From Hydrangea macrophylla (taxonomy: Eukaryota; Streptophyta; Magnoliopsida; Cornales; Hydrangeaceae): DNA of 64,000 nt. Below the pieces are notes generated by a model. The model ran no database searches, was not told the DNA's origin, and worked only from the letters and a program-made list of their open reading frames with translations. Location: contig CM066991.1 of NCBI GenBank assembly GCA_033977485.1, forward strand, positions 134,805,642 to 134,869,641, given 5' to 3'. Of the stretch, positions 1-12,402 are shown in pieces. The first letter of the stretch is position 1, and every line of letters begins with the position of its first letter. The position numbers and the translations under genes are program-made.

Positions 1-485
1 CAACGATAGTTCATACCTCAACTAGCAAACTTCATAGAAGAATTTAGCCACTATGACTACTCCAGCCAAAGTTGCAGCCCGACTCGTGAAAATGTTACTT
101 TTCCAGGAGAAAATGAGAATTCTCGCCCAATTCAGTGAAATGCAAAACCTCCACCGATCCTCATTCTCAATTAATTAAAGAAACCAAACTACACAAACAT
201 AGGTTTTTTTGGAAAGTCAAGGAGTCTCAAGCTATTGATTGAAAACTTGAAACCTCCAATGATCCCTAGTCTTAACTAATTTAACCAAAAATAATAATAC
301 TATAAGACTCTTTAGTTCAGACTTCAAGCATACAAACACTAAAGAAACTTATGGAGTTGGCTTTGGTAAAATGATTTTGATAAATTGATCCAATCAGTCA
401 AAAATACAATGAAAGCAAACAAAATAAGAAAATAAATTAAAGAAAACACGTTAAAAGATGGATTGGAGGCCCGTAAGAAATATAC

Positions 486-1012
486 CTTTGCAATTTGCTG
501 AACATTTATCACATATTTTGCATCTTCAGAGTTAGGGTTGATGATCTTAGTGCACCTTGCTACCTGCTTGCCAAAATAGTCACTCTGCTTCAGAAAAAAA
601 CAAAAGTATATTAATAATAATAATAATAAATTACCCAACCACCAAAGGGAAACCCGACCTGGAGAGGCTGCTCCTCCGGCAGCATTTGCTTATCAGAAGC
701 AATATCCCATTGGCTGGGTGCAGCTAAGCCAGTGTCAGACTCCCTGATACCAATTAGAAGATGAAGCCAATGCTAAAGTATCAAAATACTTGGATGCAAA
801 ACTATAACCATCCATGTCATAAATAAGTAATGGGTAAAATTAGAACGAATCTAAACACTGAACCAATCAAAGAAGCTCATAAATTAGGGATTGGGGAAGA
901 GCGAGAGAGAGAGTGAGAACAGTACGTAAGTTTTGAGGAGAGCGATATCGTCCTCGTCGAGAGGACGACGGTTCTTCTCGTCCTTGATGTCATCTTCTGG
1001 TTCAGGCGCCAT
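486..1012 (-). CDS. RPT1: 26S proteasome regulatory ATPase subunit 7 (RPT1), 5' part, exon 2 missing
   Basis: RPT1 is one of six AAA ATPases in the base of the 19S particle, which unfolds substrates and opens the 20S core. Three exons are visible on the minus strand. Exon 1 (1012-926) starts [14 protein letters not shown] and ends at LLKTY. The next block (743-659) encodes [13 protein letters not shown] through EEQPLQ. The last (563-486) encodes [11 protein letters not shown] through VINVQQIAK. These match the conserved RPT1 N-terminus almost residue for residue. The exon expected between LLKTY and KESDTG (about 30 residues, coiled-coil part) is absent: the 182 bp between the first two exons do not encode it. 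Phases also clash, since exon 1 ends in phase 0 and the next block needs two carried bases. The donor after EEQPLQ (GTCGGG) is poor. The AAA domain would lie beyond the left edge; nothing in 1-485 encodes it. It may be a pseudogene copy or a rearranged gene. Confidence 0.8.
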
Positions 1013-1084
1013 TGATCGATTTCTCTCTTCGTCTTCGGAGTTTTCCATCAGTTTTTTTCCATGTAGCTTTGTTCGTTGAAGAGA

Positions 1085-1130
<46 letters not shown>

Positions 1131-1711
1131 TGACTATATATATTCTCTCTTTTTCCCCCCCGAGAATTATGAAGTGTCATTGTGCGGACGATTTAGACCC
1201 TACATATTTATGTTATTTATACATAAGGTCCTTAGTTTTCTCTTCATTTTTCATTTTTAACCCGCACATCTGTTCTATCTGCACAATTACCTTTACAAAT
1301 TTTTTTTTTTTTTTTTGGTTAATCTGCTTATATGTTCAATTCTTTGATTTTCCTCTCCTTTTTCCCCCTTTTTTTTTTTTGAGAGAGAGAGATGTTTTCC
1401 GCCCTTTTTTTTTATCCCAAAGAATTTTGCAACAACATCGTGCTTGAGAAAATTCCCTTTTCCCTTTTAGTATTCTTCTATTAAATCTTTTTCAAAAAAA
1501 TTTCTATCTAATTTAACTAAACTTACAAATCCATGTTTCACTCCATGTAAGTTTCACCAATAGAGAATAATCGCAGAAATGAAAATAGAGTTGATTTGGT
1601 CTTTCATGGTGATAGGTCACGGGTTCAAAATGTACAAACAGTATTACATGGAAGGGTAACAATGCGTACTTCTAACTTTTCCCCCACTGCTTTGCAGTTG
1701 TTTGCTTTTTT

Positions 1712-1742
<31 letters not shown>

Positions 1743-2285
1743 ACTGCAATGATTCTCAAACTCACATTTCATTCTTGACGGACTAAGCTTCTGGTCAACA
1801 ACAAATACATGGAATCTAATGATTCAAACTTAATCCTAAGAGTGTGATAGTAGAAAATGACCCCTTGGAAAAAAAGGGGCAACAACTTGCCAGATAGGCA
1901 GATACAATAAAAGTGAAAATTATTAGTTAACATACAAAGTCCAACCTACAGAAGAGCTTTGAGAGAATTATGTTGTTTCTTTAGCTCTAATTAAAAACAA
2001 GGATAGTAGAGATGATATTCGTCAGACATATCTGTCATATAAAACTACATTTAATTTGATAACTCTATGCGGAATGTATTATTTCCTTGCAATCAAAGCA
2101 GTATAGTTAAAATCGAATGACTTTAATACCAAAAAGTGGTATTTGTTTCATTATTTCTTGGTATTTCCTACCCCATTAGAATGAAACCTGGTATTCCATG
2201 CACCAGATGCAAAACAACAAACACAACAATGTTTTACGAAAAACAAAATTGTATAACATTGTTGTTCTGCTAATTACAAACATAA
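1013..2285. other. intergenic: RPT1 upstream region and 3' flank of the K+/H+ exchange-like gene
   Basis: This stretch holds the upstream side of RPT1 and the downstream side of the next minus-strand gene. A (TC)n tract at about 1088-1117 runs into (TA)n to about 1130, and there are poly-T tracts near 1300, 1370 and 1708-1742. No coding exon or delimited transposon is recognised. Open frames here consist of low-complexity Ser/Leu/Phe. Confidence 0.6.
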
Positions 2286-5200
2286 CTACGACATGTCCCG
2301 GTATTTTAGAACTTCAATCTGGTTCAAATTAAAGGTCTTGCAAATATCCGATATCACACACTTGCTGAGGCCTTCTTTGGCATCTCCATGATGAAGAATA
2401 TTCTCAAGCTCTTTGGATGGCTGCAACACCTAATCACAACAACAACAACAAAAAATAAAAAATAAAAAAACCGTATTTCAGAGCGCAGAGAAGTGATCAG
2501 ACGCATGCAAGTACACACTCCTACAGAATAAGTACACGAAATGAAAATCAGAAATAACGAGGCTGCGTAGTGATTTATAGTTGGGATTTTGTTTTGAGCT
2601 ATGTAAGAAATAGCCCGACGACTTGATTTTTCTTGTTTGCTTCAATTTGGTCTTAAGTGCGGTGCATTCTAACCTAAACCCACATGTAGTAACTCCAATA
2701 TTACTTCCACAATGACTCCAAATGCTCTTTAAGTAGACTGGTCCGAACTATTATCCCAATGGGAGCAGCAAACAAGGTCCTCGGAATTTTCCCATTAGGG
2801 CAAGTAGAACACATGGAAGTTTCAACAAAGAAGAAGTTGAATTGTCTTATGATGGTGTAAGAAAAAAAAAATGGTAGCTTTGGAAGGTTTATTTCTCAGA
2901 AGCCTTGATTTGCTTAATTTTAGTTTTAGTTTGCTGTACAGATAGGGTATGCAGTTGTTCTACAGAATTTTCATACAAAAAAAAGGGGGCTGCCCTCTAC
3001 CACATATTAAATTATCTCCAATTTCCAAATAATATTTTGACTGCATTAAATTACTTACCCACGGCAGACCAACTGAATTGTGGAATCCATTTCCAGAGGT
3101 ATCATGTGTTGGTTTACCCTCATTCCCTGTCACGGATGAGTTCTGTTTAACTGAGCAGTCCGATACTAGCTGAAGCAGTCTTTCGCTTCCCTAAAATGTC
3201 AACGTTAACAGAAACAAAATAAATCACATAACTATAGTACTACACATGTCAAAATGGTGGGCTGGCCTATAGACGCACTAGATAAAACTTTAAGGACTTT
3301 CTAGCTGATGCTAAGGCCAAACTTGAGGCTACCACATGGTATACCAGAAATCTAGGGCCAGGCAAATCTGGAATCACCATATATAGTAACATCAACAATT
3401 TCAAAAGGCAACTTACATGATATTCAGATTAAAGAGAGTAACAATAATCCATAAACAATCGAGTACAGAGGGAAAAAACAATCCTAGAGGAAATGTGATG
3501 ATGGGGCTATGACGATGAGTGAGTAGTCATTCTCATCTGTCAATTATCCATGATAACGAGAGATCATTGATGTACCCACAGATATATGACAGGTTAAATA
3601 CATAGGAGTGCTAATAAAATGCTGTGAGATTGGTAAGGCAATATTGTAGAAAGTGGCTCTAACACTACCCAATCATTGCAAATTTAAAATACCAGATAAT
3701 CAACGGTCAAGGAAAGAAAAATACACACATAAAATGGCATTTGAAAGAAATAAAGACAAATTATTTTGACAGTCAAGAAAAAACATGCAGATGAAATTGG
3801 GATCCTAAAGGACTAAGAGACTGAGAAGGATGAATGACTGACATGGATCATTGGCAACACCAAATGCAAATAAAGATGAATGCACTGCTTCCAACTTGAA
3901 TGCAGTATAAAAGACAGGGTATGGAAAAATCATGGATTGAGGATGCAGCATACAAATGATTAGATAAAAAAAAAATTTGAATAAAATACTGGCCAATGGA
4001 GCAGATTGATAAGATATAACGTGTAGCTAGACCTGGTAAAGTAAAAAGGAGAATTTATTCAGAAAGTTTTATAAGCAATGTTCAAGGGCGGCAATCGGGT
4101 TGTGTCGGATCATGATCGTGCCGGGTTATACACGGGTCACCCATTTAACCCGTCTAACCCGTGTAGGGTGTCATCAGTTCGGTTCGAACTTTTACTTTTT
4201 TTTTTATATATTTTTTTTCATGTTTTGAAAACCAACCAAAGTGGTCGGCTCAGTCGATTTTTTCGCCTTTTGGTCGATTTTGCCAATTTGGCCGGTCAGA
4301 TCGGTATTTTAGTTGTAGGTATTTTAATAAAAAAAGCTTACAGTCCTACTAAGAACACAAACAAATCTTCCATCAAATGTATCAATTATTAACACGTACA
4401 TCTTAAATACCAAAATACTACAAATATAACAATATCCAACTATTATAAACTTAACACCCAAACACATCCAAACAAAATGAAAAAGAAGAAATGTTGTTTT
4501 TACTAACTGTATAAAGAAATTTCTTCACTTGTCATCTATCAAGAATCAAGATTAATAGTTGTATTTGTCTAATTGACTAATTTGCCTGCCTCCCAATCCA
4601 GCAATCCTGGCGGGCTTCCTCCCTATTTTTAAATTTAAATTTTATTTTATTATTATTATTTTTTATACAATGTTTGATGCATGAATGATTCCAGACTCCA
4701 GCTTCCTTCCTCCCTTATTAGTTACTCCCTCCGTCCCATTTTATGTGTCCATCTTTCCTTTTTGGGATGTCCCAAAATTGTTGTCCACTTTCCTAAATTA
4801 GTGTATAAATTTTACTTAGTTTCCCCAACTACCCTTCCTTGCAATCAATACCAAAATAAAATAATAATAAAAAAGTGCAATGATTATGGGCAATTGTGGA
4901 AAGTAGGTGTAGATTCTTTTTGTCCCCTTAAATAGTTGGACTCCCCAAGATGGACACATAAAATGGGACGGAGGGAGTATTAATTATTATTTTTTTATTA
5001 CATTATTTATTAATTAATATTTATAAATTTACTTGTTTGGTAAGTTAGGTAACTACTCTTTTTTTTTTTTTTGTGAGCAAAAAAAAAAACAATTTTAGTT
5101 TATATATATATATTTTTTAAATAAATATTTTAAAAAAACAAATATATTTTTTTAATTCTTATTTATATTATTTGCATTTTAGACTTCCATATTATTAAAA

Positions 5201-8200
5201 ATTATTTTTAGAACTAAAAAATAAAAAATACAAATGCCCTAACTGCACTTAAATACTTAATCGGGTCAAACAAGTGGACGGGTTGACCAGCTTCAATCCG
5301 TTTATAAATCGTGTCAAACAGGTCGACAAGTTTATGACCCGTGCCCATATACGGTCACCCAAACCCGTTTATTTTCGTGTCGGGTCGAAAATTGCCACCG
5401 CTACCCATGTTGTTCAATTTGACTTGATAATGGAACATCGTTCTTCATGCTCTGACACATGATCATATGTAACTCCTACTCTCATCTCTGTTAACTTTTC
5501 CAAAGTAACTTATTTTATTATAGCGACACCATATACATGACCTGTAAGGCTACAGCTATCGCAACAATATGACCTGTAAAGGCTATAGCTGATTACTATG
5601 TCTGGTGCACTTTACCTACCTTGAGAGCTCTCCAGTGAGAGTAAGAACGGAATAACACCCAAAAGAATGGGATGTTAGGCAAAGGTAAAACCTGTGAAAC
5701 ATTTCAAAAACAAAAAGTAAAAATTCAGTCGTTTCCATTATTAAGAATGATGTATTTGACAATTTGTTGAGGACGAAGAGAATATTAAAGAGATAAATGA
5801 GGGTAAAGTATCAGTCAATAGAAAAGGTAGATAACTCAAGTGGTGCATACATATATACTTACAGTGAAGGCAGTTGTCAGTGGAAGCAAAGAAACCGATC
5901 CATAGAAGTATCTTCTGTGAATAGCGCTTCCCCTGATAATGAGATAAGTGTTTCTTAGTACATAATAAATTCTTCTTAAACCATAGGTTCTTTACATTTA
6001 TGATTCACATCAAGAACACAATCAAATAAACAAGTGCATCAAGAATTGGCAGAGCTTCCGCAATGAGGAGTTATACTGTCATGAACAAGAAGCTTCACTG
6101 ATGTTACAGCAAATTCTAAAACCTCCCCCCCAAACCTAGGTCAATTACAATAGATGAGTATTGAAGAAGCCTTACCTAGTAGCTTTGTCCCGTTATAATT
6201 GCTATAAAGCATCTAATTTCTTAGCCCCATTCTCTTGCCTATTCTTCTAACACCAACAGTCATCACTACGTATTATGTTAAGCATCTTTTTAATTTCACC
6301 CGTTTGATGAGAATGGCTGAACTGTTCTTCCACAATTTTGAGGCTCAAAATAAGGACAAATTATCTACCATGTTTTTATGGTTGGTTCCTAAATTTCTAG
6401 AGGTGAGTTCGCAAACCCATCCCAAATTGGAGCCATTCTGACAGTTTCGGGAGGATAAAGAGCTACTATTAATGAAATATAAGTAAATTTTATGGAAAAG
6501 ATTATAAACGATACAAGGAAAACACACAACACCACGACTAAAGGATAAAGCAGTGTCGATGACAACAGTGGCACGATAATAGCCCCTAATAAGAATTAAC
6601 GTTCACAGAAAGGAAAAATATAACAATTACCTTAAGGCGATATGCCTTAACCTTCGGCGTACAAGTCGTGGATTTAAACTGCAAAAAGTCAACACATAAT
6701 CAATAGTTAAACAAAGGGCACCGTCAATTTATACATACACACACACACGCAGATATTAAAAAAGGTAACCAAGGGAAGAAAATCTCAAGTTACTTGTACT
6801 GTCCTATAATTTCTTTCTTTACACCACTTGGTATAAGTTTAAAATAACTTAGTTTATATAACAATTTGTAAGTTAATATTCCAAACACGAGTTTGATAGT
6901 TATTAGCCCTTCAAGTAGTCAAACATCCATAATTCTCTTCAACTTGGCAATTGGCATAACGGAATTCTGACTTAGAGATAGAATAATGAAACAAAGAACA
7001 TGAAGATCATCAAATTCATCGGAGTCAAACAAAACTCACAAGAACTATAGAAGAATGGATAAATTAGATTGTACAAACAGTTAGGAAGATTAGAGTGGGA
7101 TAGCAACTTGGGTAGGTAGGGCTTGGCTATACGCCTATCCATGCTTAGCCCAAGTTTTAGCATATTCTTCCCAAAACCGCTAGAGCCCAACCGATCCACT
7201 GAAATCTCGCCCAATCTAAATCATCATACACACGTGTATGTACATCAGTTCAAGTTTGTGCTCAGCGTGGGGTTGTTGTTTGATGCCTTTGCCCAGTCCC
7301 CCCCAAAATGCGGTCGAGATTCTGATTTTCTAGCCCAAGCCCATCCCTGTATTTACAAAGGTACCCCAGGCCCGCTCTATAAGAGAGAGCATAGAGCTGC
7401 CATGGAAATTTGAAACTCGTGTCAAGTGTGGGGTAGGTCCTAGTGGGGAAGTTATAGACACCTTTCTGTGCATAAAGCATACTTTTAATTTCAAAATGTT
7501 CCAATTTCCAGTATTTTCTAAGGTTTTCAACAAGACGAGTTTTCACTAAATGCAATTTGGGAGTTATATTCCACAAGCATAATTCAATGCTCACCGCATA
7601 TTTGTACTCACTTGCACATGCATTTCACCTTAGTAAGGCTGAGCAAGCACCAATTGAGGTGAATGGGGTGGGGGGTTGAAATGTGTTCGAAAATCTCAGT
7701 TGTCATAACAGATAAAAGAGCAAAACTGAAGAAAAAGATTACCTTGAGGGATACGTAACTTCAAGTTTTGTAACATCCTTGGAAACAGATTTCAAGAAAA
7801 TCTCCGAAGGCTTAACGCGAGCTAAAAGGCGCAACCCCAAACTACAATCACAATTAGATTTCATGATACGCAAAATATATGAATAAGTGCAATATTATTT
7901 CCAAAGCTACAAGTTGTTGGAAGAAGTAAATCTAACCCATAAAGCTTGTTCTTAAAACTCCCAGGAGGCGCATTTTCAAGGCCCGACCAAGCTCTATCCA
8001 TCTGTAAATGCATTAAAGGAAGGCACTTCTGATTCTTAAAATGCTAACTAGTACAAAATTAAACTATGGACAACTACATATATATATATATATATATACT
8101 CATAGTAAAAGTGCAGCGAAATTGAATAGCATGTAGAGGAGTATAGAACGAACCTTATTAGAGACGAAATCAACAAGAAGTTCGGCATTGGAGTTAGGAG

Positions 8201-8351
8201 TGGAGGAAGAGGATGAGATCTTGATCCAGAGGTCTTTGAATGTTGTTGGAGTATGTGATGCAGACTCAGTGTTAAGCACAGACTGCTCAATCGATCTGCT
8301 AAAGCACCACTGCCTTCCTCTGATCGGAAACACCACCACTCTGCCTCTCAT
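2286..8351 (-). CDS. Mitochondrial K+-H+ exchange-related protein (Mit_KHE1 family), 8 exons
   Basis: The family is named for yeast proteins linked to mitochondrial K+/H+ exchange; the plant role is not established. Exons on the minus strand are 8351-8154, 8001-7937, 7841-7743, 6678-6631, 5932-5863, 5691-5620, 3190-3059 and 2429-2286. All junctions are GT-AG and all phases agree, giving 828 nt or 275 residues. Residues 1-20 (MRGRVVVFPIRGRQWCF) are Arg-rich with no acidic residue, as in a mitochondrial presequence. Exons 5-6 give the family core: a hydrophobic stretch (SVSLLPLTTAFTVLPLPNIP) followed by FFWVLFRSYSHWRALK. The Ser/Asn-rich linker of exon 7 is followed by a C-terminal segment with PSKELENIL. 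Intron 6 is long (5619-3191) and hosts a hAT-like element with a nested Stowaway. A TA-rich run at 8390-8403, about 40 bp upstream of the start, may serve as TATA box. Family assignment rests on motif memory. Confidence 0.85.
4083..5403. mobile_element. hAT-like non-autonomous element in intron 6 of the Mit_KHE1 gene
   Basis: The left end reads CAAGGGCGGCAATCGGGT and the right end, reverse-complemented, TAGCGGTGGCAATTTT, so the termini are inverted repeats of the GGCGGCAAT type typical of hAT elements. Subterminal CGGGTTG/ACCCG motifs are repeated at both ends. The flanks gcaatgtt and cccatgtt agree at 6 of 8 positions, as expected for an aged 8-bp TSD. No transposase frame remains. A Stowaway MITE is nested at 4725-4977. 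Confidence 0.75.
4725..4977. mobile_element. Stowaway (Tc1/mariner) MITE nested in the hAT-like element
   Basis: The 253-bp element begins CTCCCTCCGTCCCA and ends TGGGACGGAGGGAG, the canonical Stowaway inverted repeat, and is flanked by TA on both sides (4723-4724, 4978-4979). It lies inside the hAT-like element and is therefore younger. Confidence 0.92.
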
Positions 8352-8568
8352 AGTCGATTATATACTTTGTGCAAGTACGAATGAGGACTATATATATATA
8401 TAGGTAATCACTAATCAATCAATTGAGCAAGATCTGGAATGAGAAGCGGGGTTGAGAAATACTTGAAGGCGGGATATTGTAAAACCCTAGAAAATTGTTG
8501 AACCTCTGATGCTGATAGAATTTGGTTTTTTGTTGAAAAGGATGAGTGTACATTCAAAAGCGGCGCGC

Positions 8569-8571
<3 letters not shown>

Positions 8572-8600
<29 letters not shown>
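8572..8600. repeat. (GA)n microsatellite
   Basis: About fourteen GA units followed by a G-run, roughly 220 bp upstream of the Mit_KHE1 start codon. Confidence 0.9.
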
Positions 8601-8606
<6 letters not shown>

Positions 8607-8786
8607 AGGTTTATTTCAATTTGATGGACCGGTTCACACTATGGCTGCGCTCTCAGTGCCGTTACTGTATTTTAAAGTGAGCTTTTAGAAGAAGGCTGGA
8701 GCACAAAAAAGGGAGTTTTTTTTTTCAAATTGGGTAAATTGTACTTTTCACCCTTCAAATTTAGATGGTTTGACATTTTAGATTCT

Positions 8787-9031
8787 GGCCACCTTTGTTT
8801 CACGGGATTGGGGGTAGGATTAGGAGGGATTGGACTGATAGTCCATTTTAATTGAATAGTCCGGTGTTTGGGTGCGCTTAAAAGGAAGAGACTAATAATC
8901 CTTTTTAACTAAACAGTCCCCATATGGGGGGACTATCTAATCCTAGAGGGGGGTGTGGTATAAATAGTCCCAGGACTAACAATTTAAATGGACTAATTGT
9001 CTAGTCCTGAGCTTGGCAACCAAACGTGGCC
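8787..9031. mobile_element. putative MITE with GGCCAC ends
   Basis: The left end GGCCACCTTTGTTTCACGG and the reverse-complemented right end GGCCACGTTTGGTTGCC form an imperfect inverted repeat. The interior repeats short inverted words (ATTAGTCC/GGACTAAT, TAGTCC). No clear target duplication was found, so the superfamily is uncertain; a Harbinger-like or hAT-like origin is possible. Confidence 0.5.
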
Positions 9032-9223
9032 TAAAGTTTCAACATTTTGATCCCTAAAGTCGTAATTTGATCCTTCGAGGACTTTTTGCAACAAAACTAC
9101 ATAAAAGATCTAATTTGTCACTATTTTTGGTTTCTCAAATTCATTACTTACCATTGGAGATGATCTTTACGTAACTATCTATTTAAGTAACACTACTTTG
9201 AATATAAAAAAACACTTTGAATA

Positions 9224-11297
9224 TATAACACCCGCATTTGTATTATTGCATTTCATTGCATTTGTCATGCATGATAATGTGAGGTGTTGTGCATTTTGGC
9301 ACGTGTTTGAGTGAGTTTTGACTCACGAGTTGATTTGGGTGTCTGTATTAGAGAACCCTTTGAAACTGTGTTGATTGAGGATTTGTTGTTGTGACGTCTC
9401 TCCGAGTATGAGACGGTCACTGTGGAATACTTTAAATGTTTATCTGAAAATAAATGTTTACCTGTGTATTTCAATATCTGTATTATTTTCTGTTTTAGAA
9501 TTTATTTTTATTGTTAGATTTAGTATCCTGGTGAGGACGAATTAACACGCTATTAATTTGGTAGGCTAATTAGCAACTTCGGAAACGTCATGTAGAAATT
9601 CGCGTTTTAGCGACCAAACGAAACTTAGTCGAAAACTTTTATAATTTTGAAGTTTCACTTATAAAGCTATAAATTAGCTGTGTGGAAAGTTTCAGAGACT
9701 GATTAGGAGTTTGGAAAACTCGTGGGGAGGTAAACGTAATTTCCAAAGGTTTTGCCTATATATAGATAGAGATGGATGAGATATTTTTCACAAGTCTTAA
9801 CCTAAATTCCAAGAGGAGGCCAAAAGGGGGCTAGAGGGAGATATTGTTGCTTCAAGCTTTGCGACGCCAAACGACGACCTTTTGTCAGTCTGTTTTCTCC
9901 CATATTTCATATTCGAGCTCCTCGAGGTAAGAGCTTCGTTTTGATACCTATTAGGGCCTGTTTTGGCTAAGTTTTCCGAAAAGTTGTTTTCTAGAATTTT
10001 TCATAAAAGTTGATAAATGGAATTTTGATCCATAGGAATTGTACTAGACGGACTTCTACACGTTCTTTGTACACGGGTTTTCTTTGAATCGAAGTTTAAG
10101 AGCATAAATCGGAGGTGAGTGATTCAACTATGTTTTTGGAATGATTTCTTGACATGTATTCATGTTTTGTGTGAATAGCATGTATTAATTCTTAGAGATA
10201 TATTGTGTAGTTCATATTGGGCATTTATATTGATAAGTAGGCTCAATAGCACGGTGATATGTTTTGATTACCGCGAGTATGGTGATATGTATTTGAGCAT
10301 GTTAAGTTGCTTATTTGGGTCAGAAGGAGCACGTGGTCACCGTGCCATTTTGTGGAGCCGATATAGGCATTAAGGTCGCACGATTGAAGAGAAAAATCGT
10401 GGGTCTTACCCTTTCGCGTGGACTTATTGGCGAGGAGTCGCGGATTGGGAGTATGGACGGGCACGTGAGTCTCCGGCGACTAGTATAAATTGTAGAGATG
10501 TGAATGCAGACATGTTTATCATTCATGTGCATATGTTGATTTATTCACTAAGCTTTAGCTTAAACAAATCGAATATCTGTGGTTATTCAAATAACCATTT
10601 CAGGTGTTAATGCTGGCGAGGAATCGGAGAAGTGAGTACGTGGGTTGGGAGTTCTTTGAGAAGGCAACTTGAATGTTAACTTTGTAGTTTTGGGACAATA
10701 TGATGTTGTAATAAGATTTTTTATCGTTTTAACTTATATTTAACTTCGTATGATAGAATGGATTTTAAACCGCTGTAATAGTTAGTGACATGTTGTAATC
10801 CTGCTTTAGAAATGTTTTAATACAGCTAGGATTACTTTGGTTTGAGTTTGGATTGAGTGGTTGATCCTTGGTGAAAGTTAGGAAGCTTTTAAAACTTGAA
10901 ATTCTGCAGAATGAGCTGCTGCCAGGGAAGCAATCGACGGGGTAGTCGACGGGATAGTGCAGTTAACTATTTTTTCCTTATTATGGCAAAAGCAGTCGAC
11001 GGGGCAGTCGACGGGACAGTGCAGTTCAGCTATATTTCCTTATTTTGGTAAAAGCAGTCGACTGGGCCATGCCTCAGTCGACTGGACCTCTGAAGGTTAA
11101 TGTGTTCAGTTGTTTCTGCTTACTTCAGTCGACTGAGGGTCCCGACCCAGTCGACTGGACCTCTGGTCTTAAAAATGTGTTTTGTTTTCCGCTGCGTGTG
11201 TTCTTCAAACCTAATTTTGGGAACGTTAATGAATTGATTTAGCCTCGGTGGCGTGCCACGGGCTCCGGTTCCGCTATTGTGGGACCGGGCTGTGACA
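9224..11297 (+). mobile_element. solo-LTR-like element 1 (TSD gaata)
   Basis: The 2074-bp unit starts TATAACACCCG (an LTR start TG changed to TA) and ends GGGCTGTGACA. It is flanked by the 5-bp duplication gaata (9219-9223 and 11298-11302), as expected for an LTR element reduced to one LTR. Inside are a TATA box (9757-9764), a GAGGTAAG donor-like site near 9925, a TAAGCTTTAGCTTA inverted repeat near 10550, and an array of CAGTCGACTG-type decamers. No gag or pol is seen. Order and wording of these landmarks match the element at 21719-23836, so both belong to one family, probably Ty3/gypsy chromovirus-like. It lies between the Mit_KHE1 and O-fucosyltransferase genes. Confidence 0.85.
10930..11163. 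repeat. array of (C/T)AGTCGAC(T/G)G self-complementary decamers
   Basis: Eight copies are seen in about 230 bp. The first four carry GTCGACGGG and the last four CAGTCGACTG(G/A), often in close pairs. The decamer CAGTCGACTG is its own reverse complement. The array sits in the 3' third of solo-LTR-like element 1, just after the words GCTGCCAGGG. Confidence 0.9.
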
Positions 11298-12402
11298 GAA
11301 TAAAAGTTGAACTACCCCAAAGAAAGCCATTAATTCAGTACCAAAGGATGAAGTGTACTATGAGCCCAACTTAGAGAAAATATATATTTGTAATTTTGTA
11401 TTTCATTTTTTTGGTAAAAATGGAAATGTCGGTAGGTTTTCCCACAATTCCGTCAGGAAACATTGGGCCTCAACACCTAAGATTGATCTGCAGAGGTCCC
11501 CACCACGAGGACATTGGTGCAGCAATTAGGTGGCTAGGTTTGGCCCAATAACCGACTGTGGAAAAATTCAAATGAGCGAGGATAAACGAAGTCCTTACCA
11601 CTAAGTCAACCAGTCATTGGTTGTTAAATTGTATTTCCAATTGCACTCATTTGCTTTGATATGGATAGTCCATAGGAGTCCACTATCCCCTCAAATATCG
11701 CATCTTTAATCCTTGCACCGTGTTTCGACAAGTGAAATAATGGCCAATCACTCATCTTCTTGGGGAAAAATAGAGGTGAGAATAACGGGGGGGGGGGGGG
11801 GGGGGGTCAGATATATCTTCTGACTCCTTCCCCTCTCTTCCAACTCCTTAAACCCAAATGTACATTTAATAGGATCATTGTAATTGAGAACAATGATGTT
11901 CCATCATTTCCATGTGTTGCACCAAAAAAAAAAAGAAGTAATTGGAACAATAATAAAGCAAACAAAAGGAAAGAAAAAATTGTGCACAAAAATTCAAAGT
12001 GAAGGCATTTTAAGTTCACACACAGATATTAATCAACTATGAATCAATTAGAAGTCTGACATGAATCGATTCAGTATGTCCTTGTTCATAATTCACGCAG
12101 TCCCCCCATGCTATTGCTTCCACAGGTGCCAACTAATAAGAATGATTCCAACAAAATGAACAAAACCAAAAAAAAAATGTGTGACACTATTACAGGCAAC
12201 GAAATGAATTCTTGTGGACTGAGATGTACATACGTGAAGCTAAACTCACAAGCACCTAGTGAATGAAACACACAATAAACCACACTTTGAAAGAATGAAG
12301 TACAGAAACAAAAAAATTAATAAATGTGCGGCTACTATAGTACACTACGATACATATTTAGTAATCAGACCAAACCAATCATATTCTACGGCGGTCCATC
12401 TT
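11298..12402. other. intergenic, 3' flank of the O-fucosyltransferase gene
   Basis: No exon is recognised. A pure G-run of about 20 bases lies at 11787-11806. The rest is AT-rich and holds the 3' untranslated side of the minus-strand gene ending at 12403. Confidence 0.55.

Noticed and set aside
1590..1690. Possible SINE (GGGTTCAAAATG resembling a B-box)
   Set aside because: No matching A-box at proper spacing and no clear tail.
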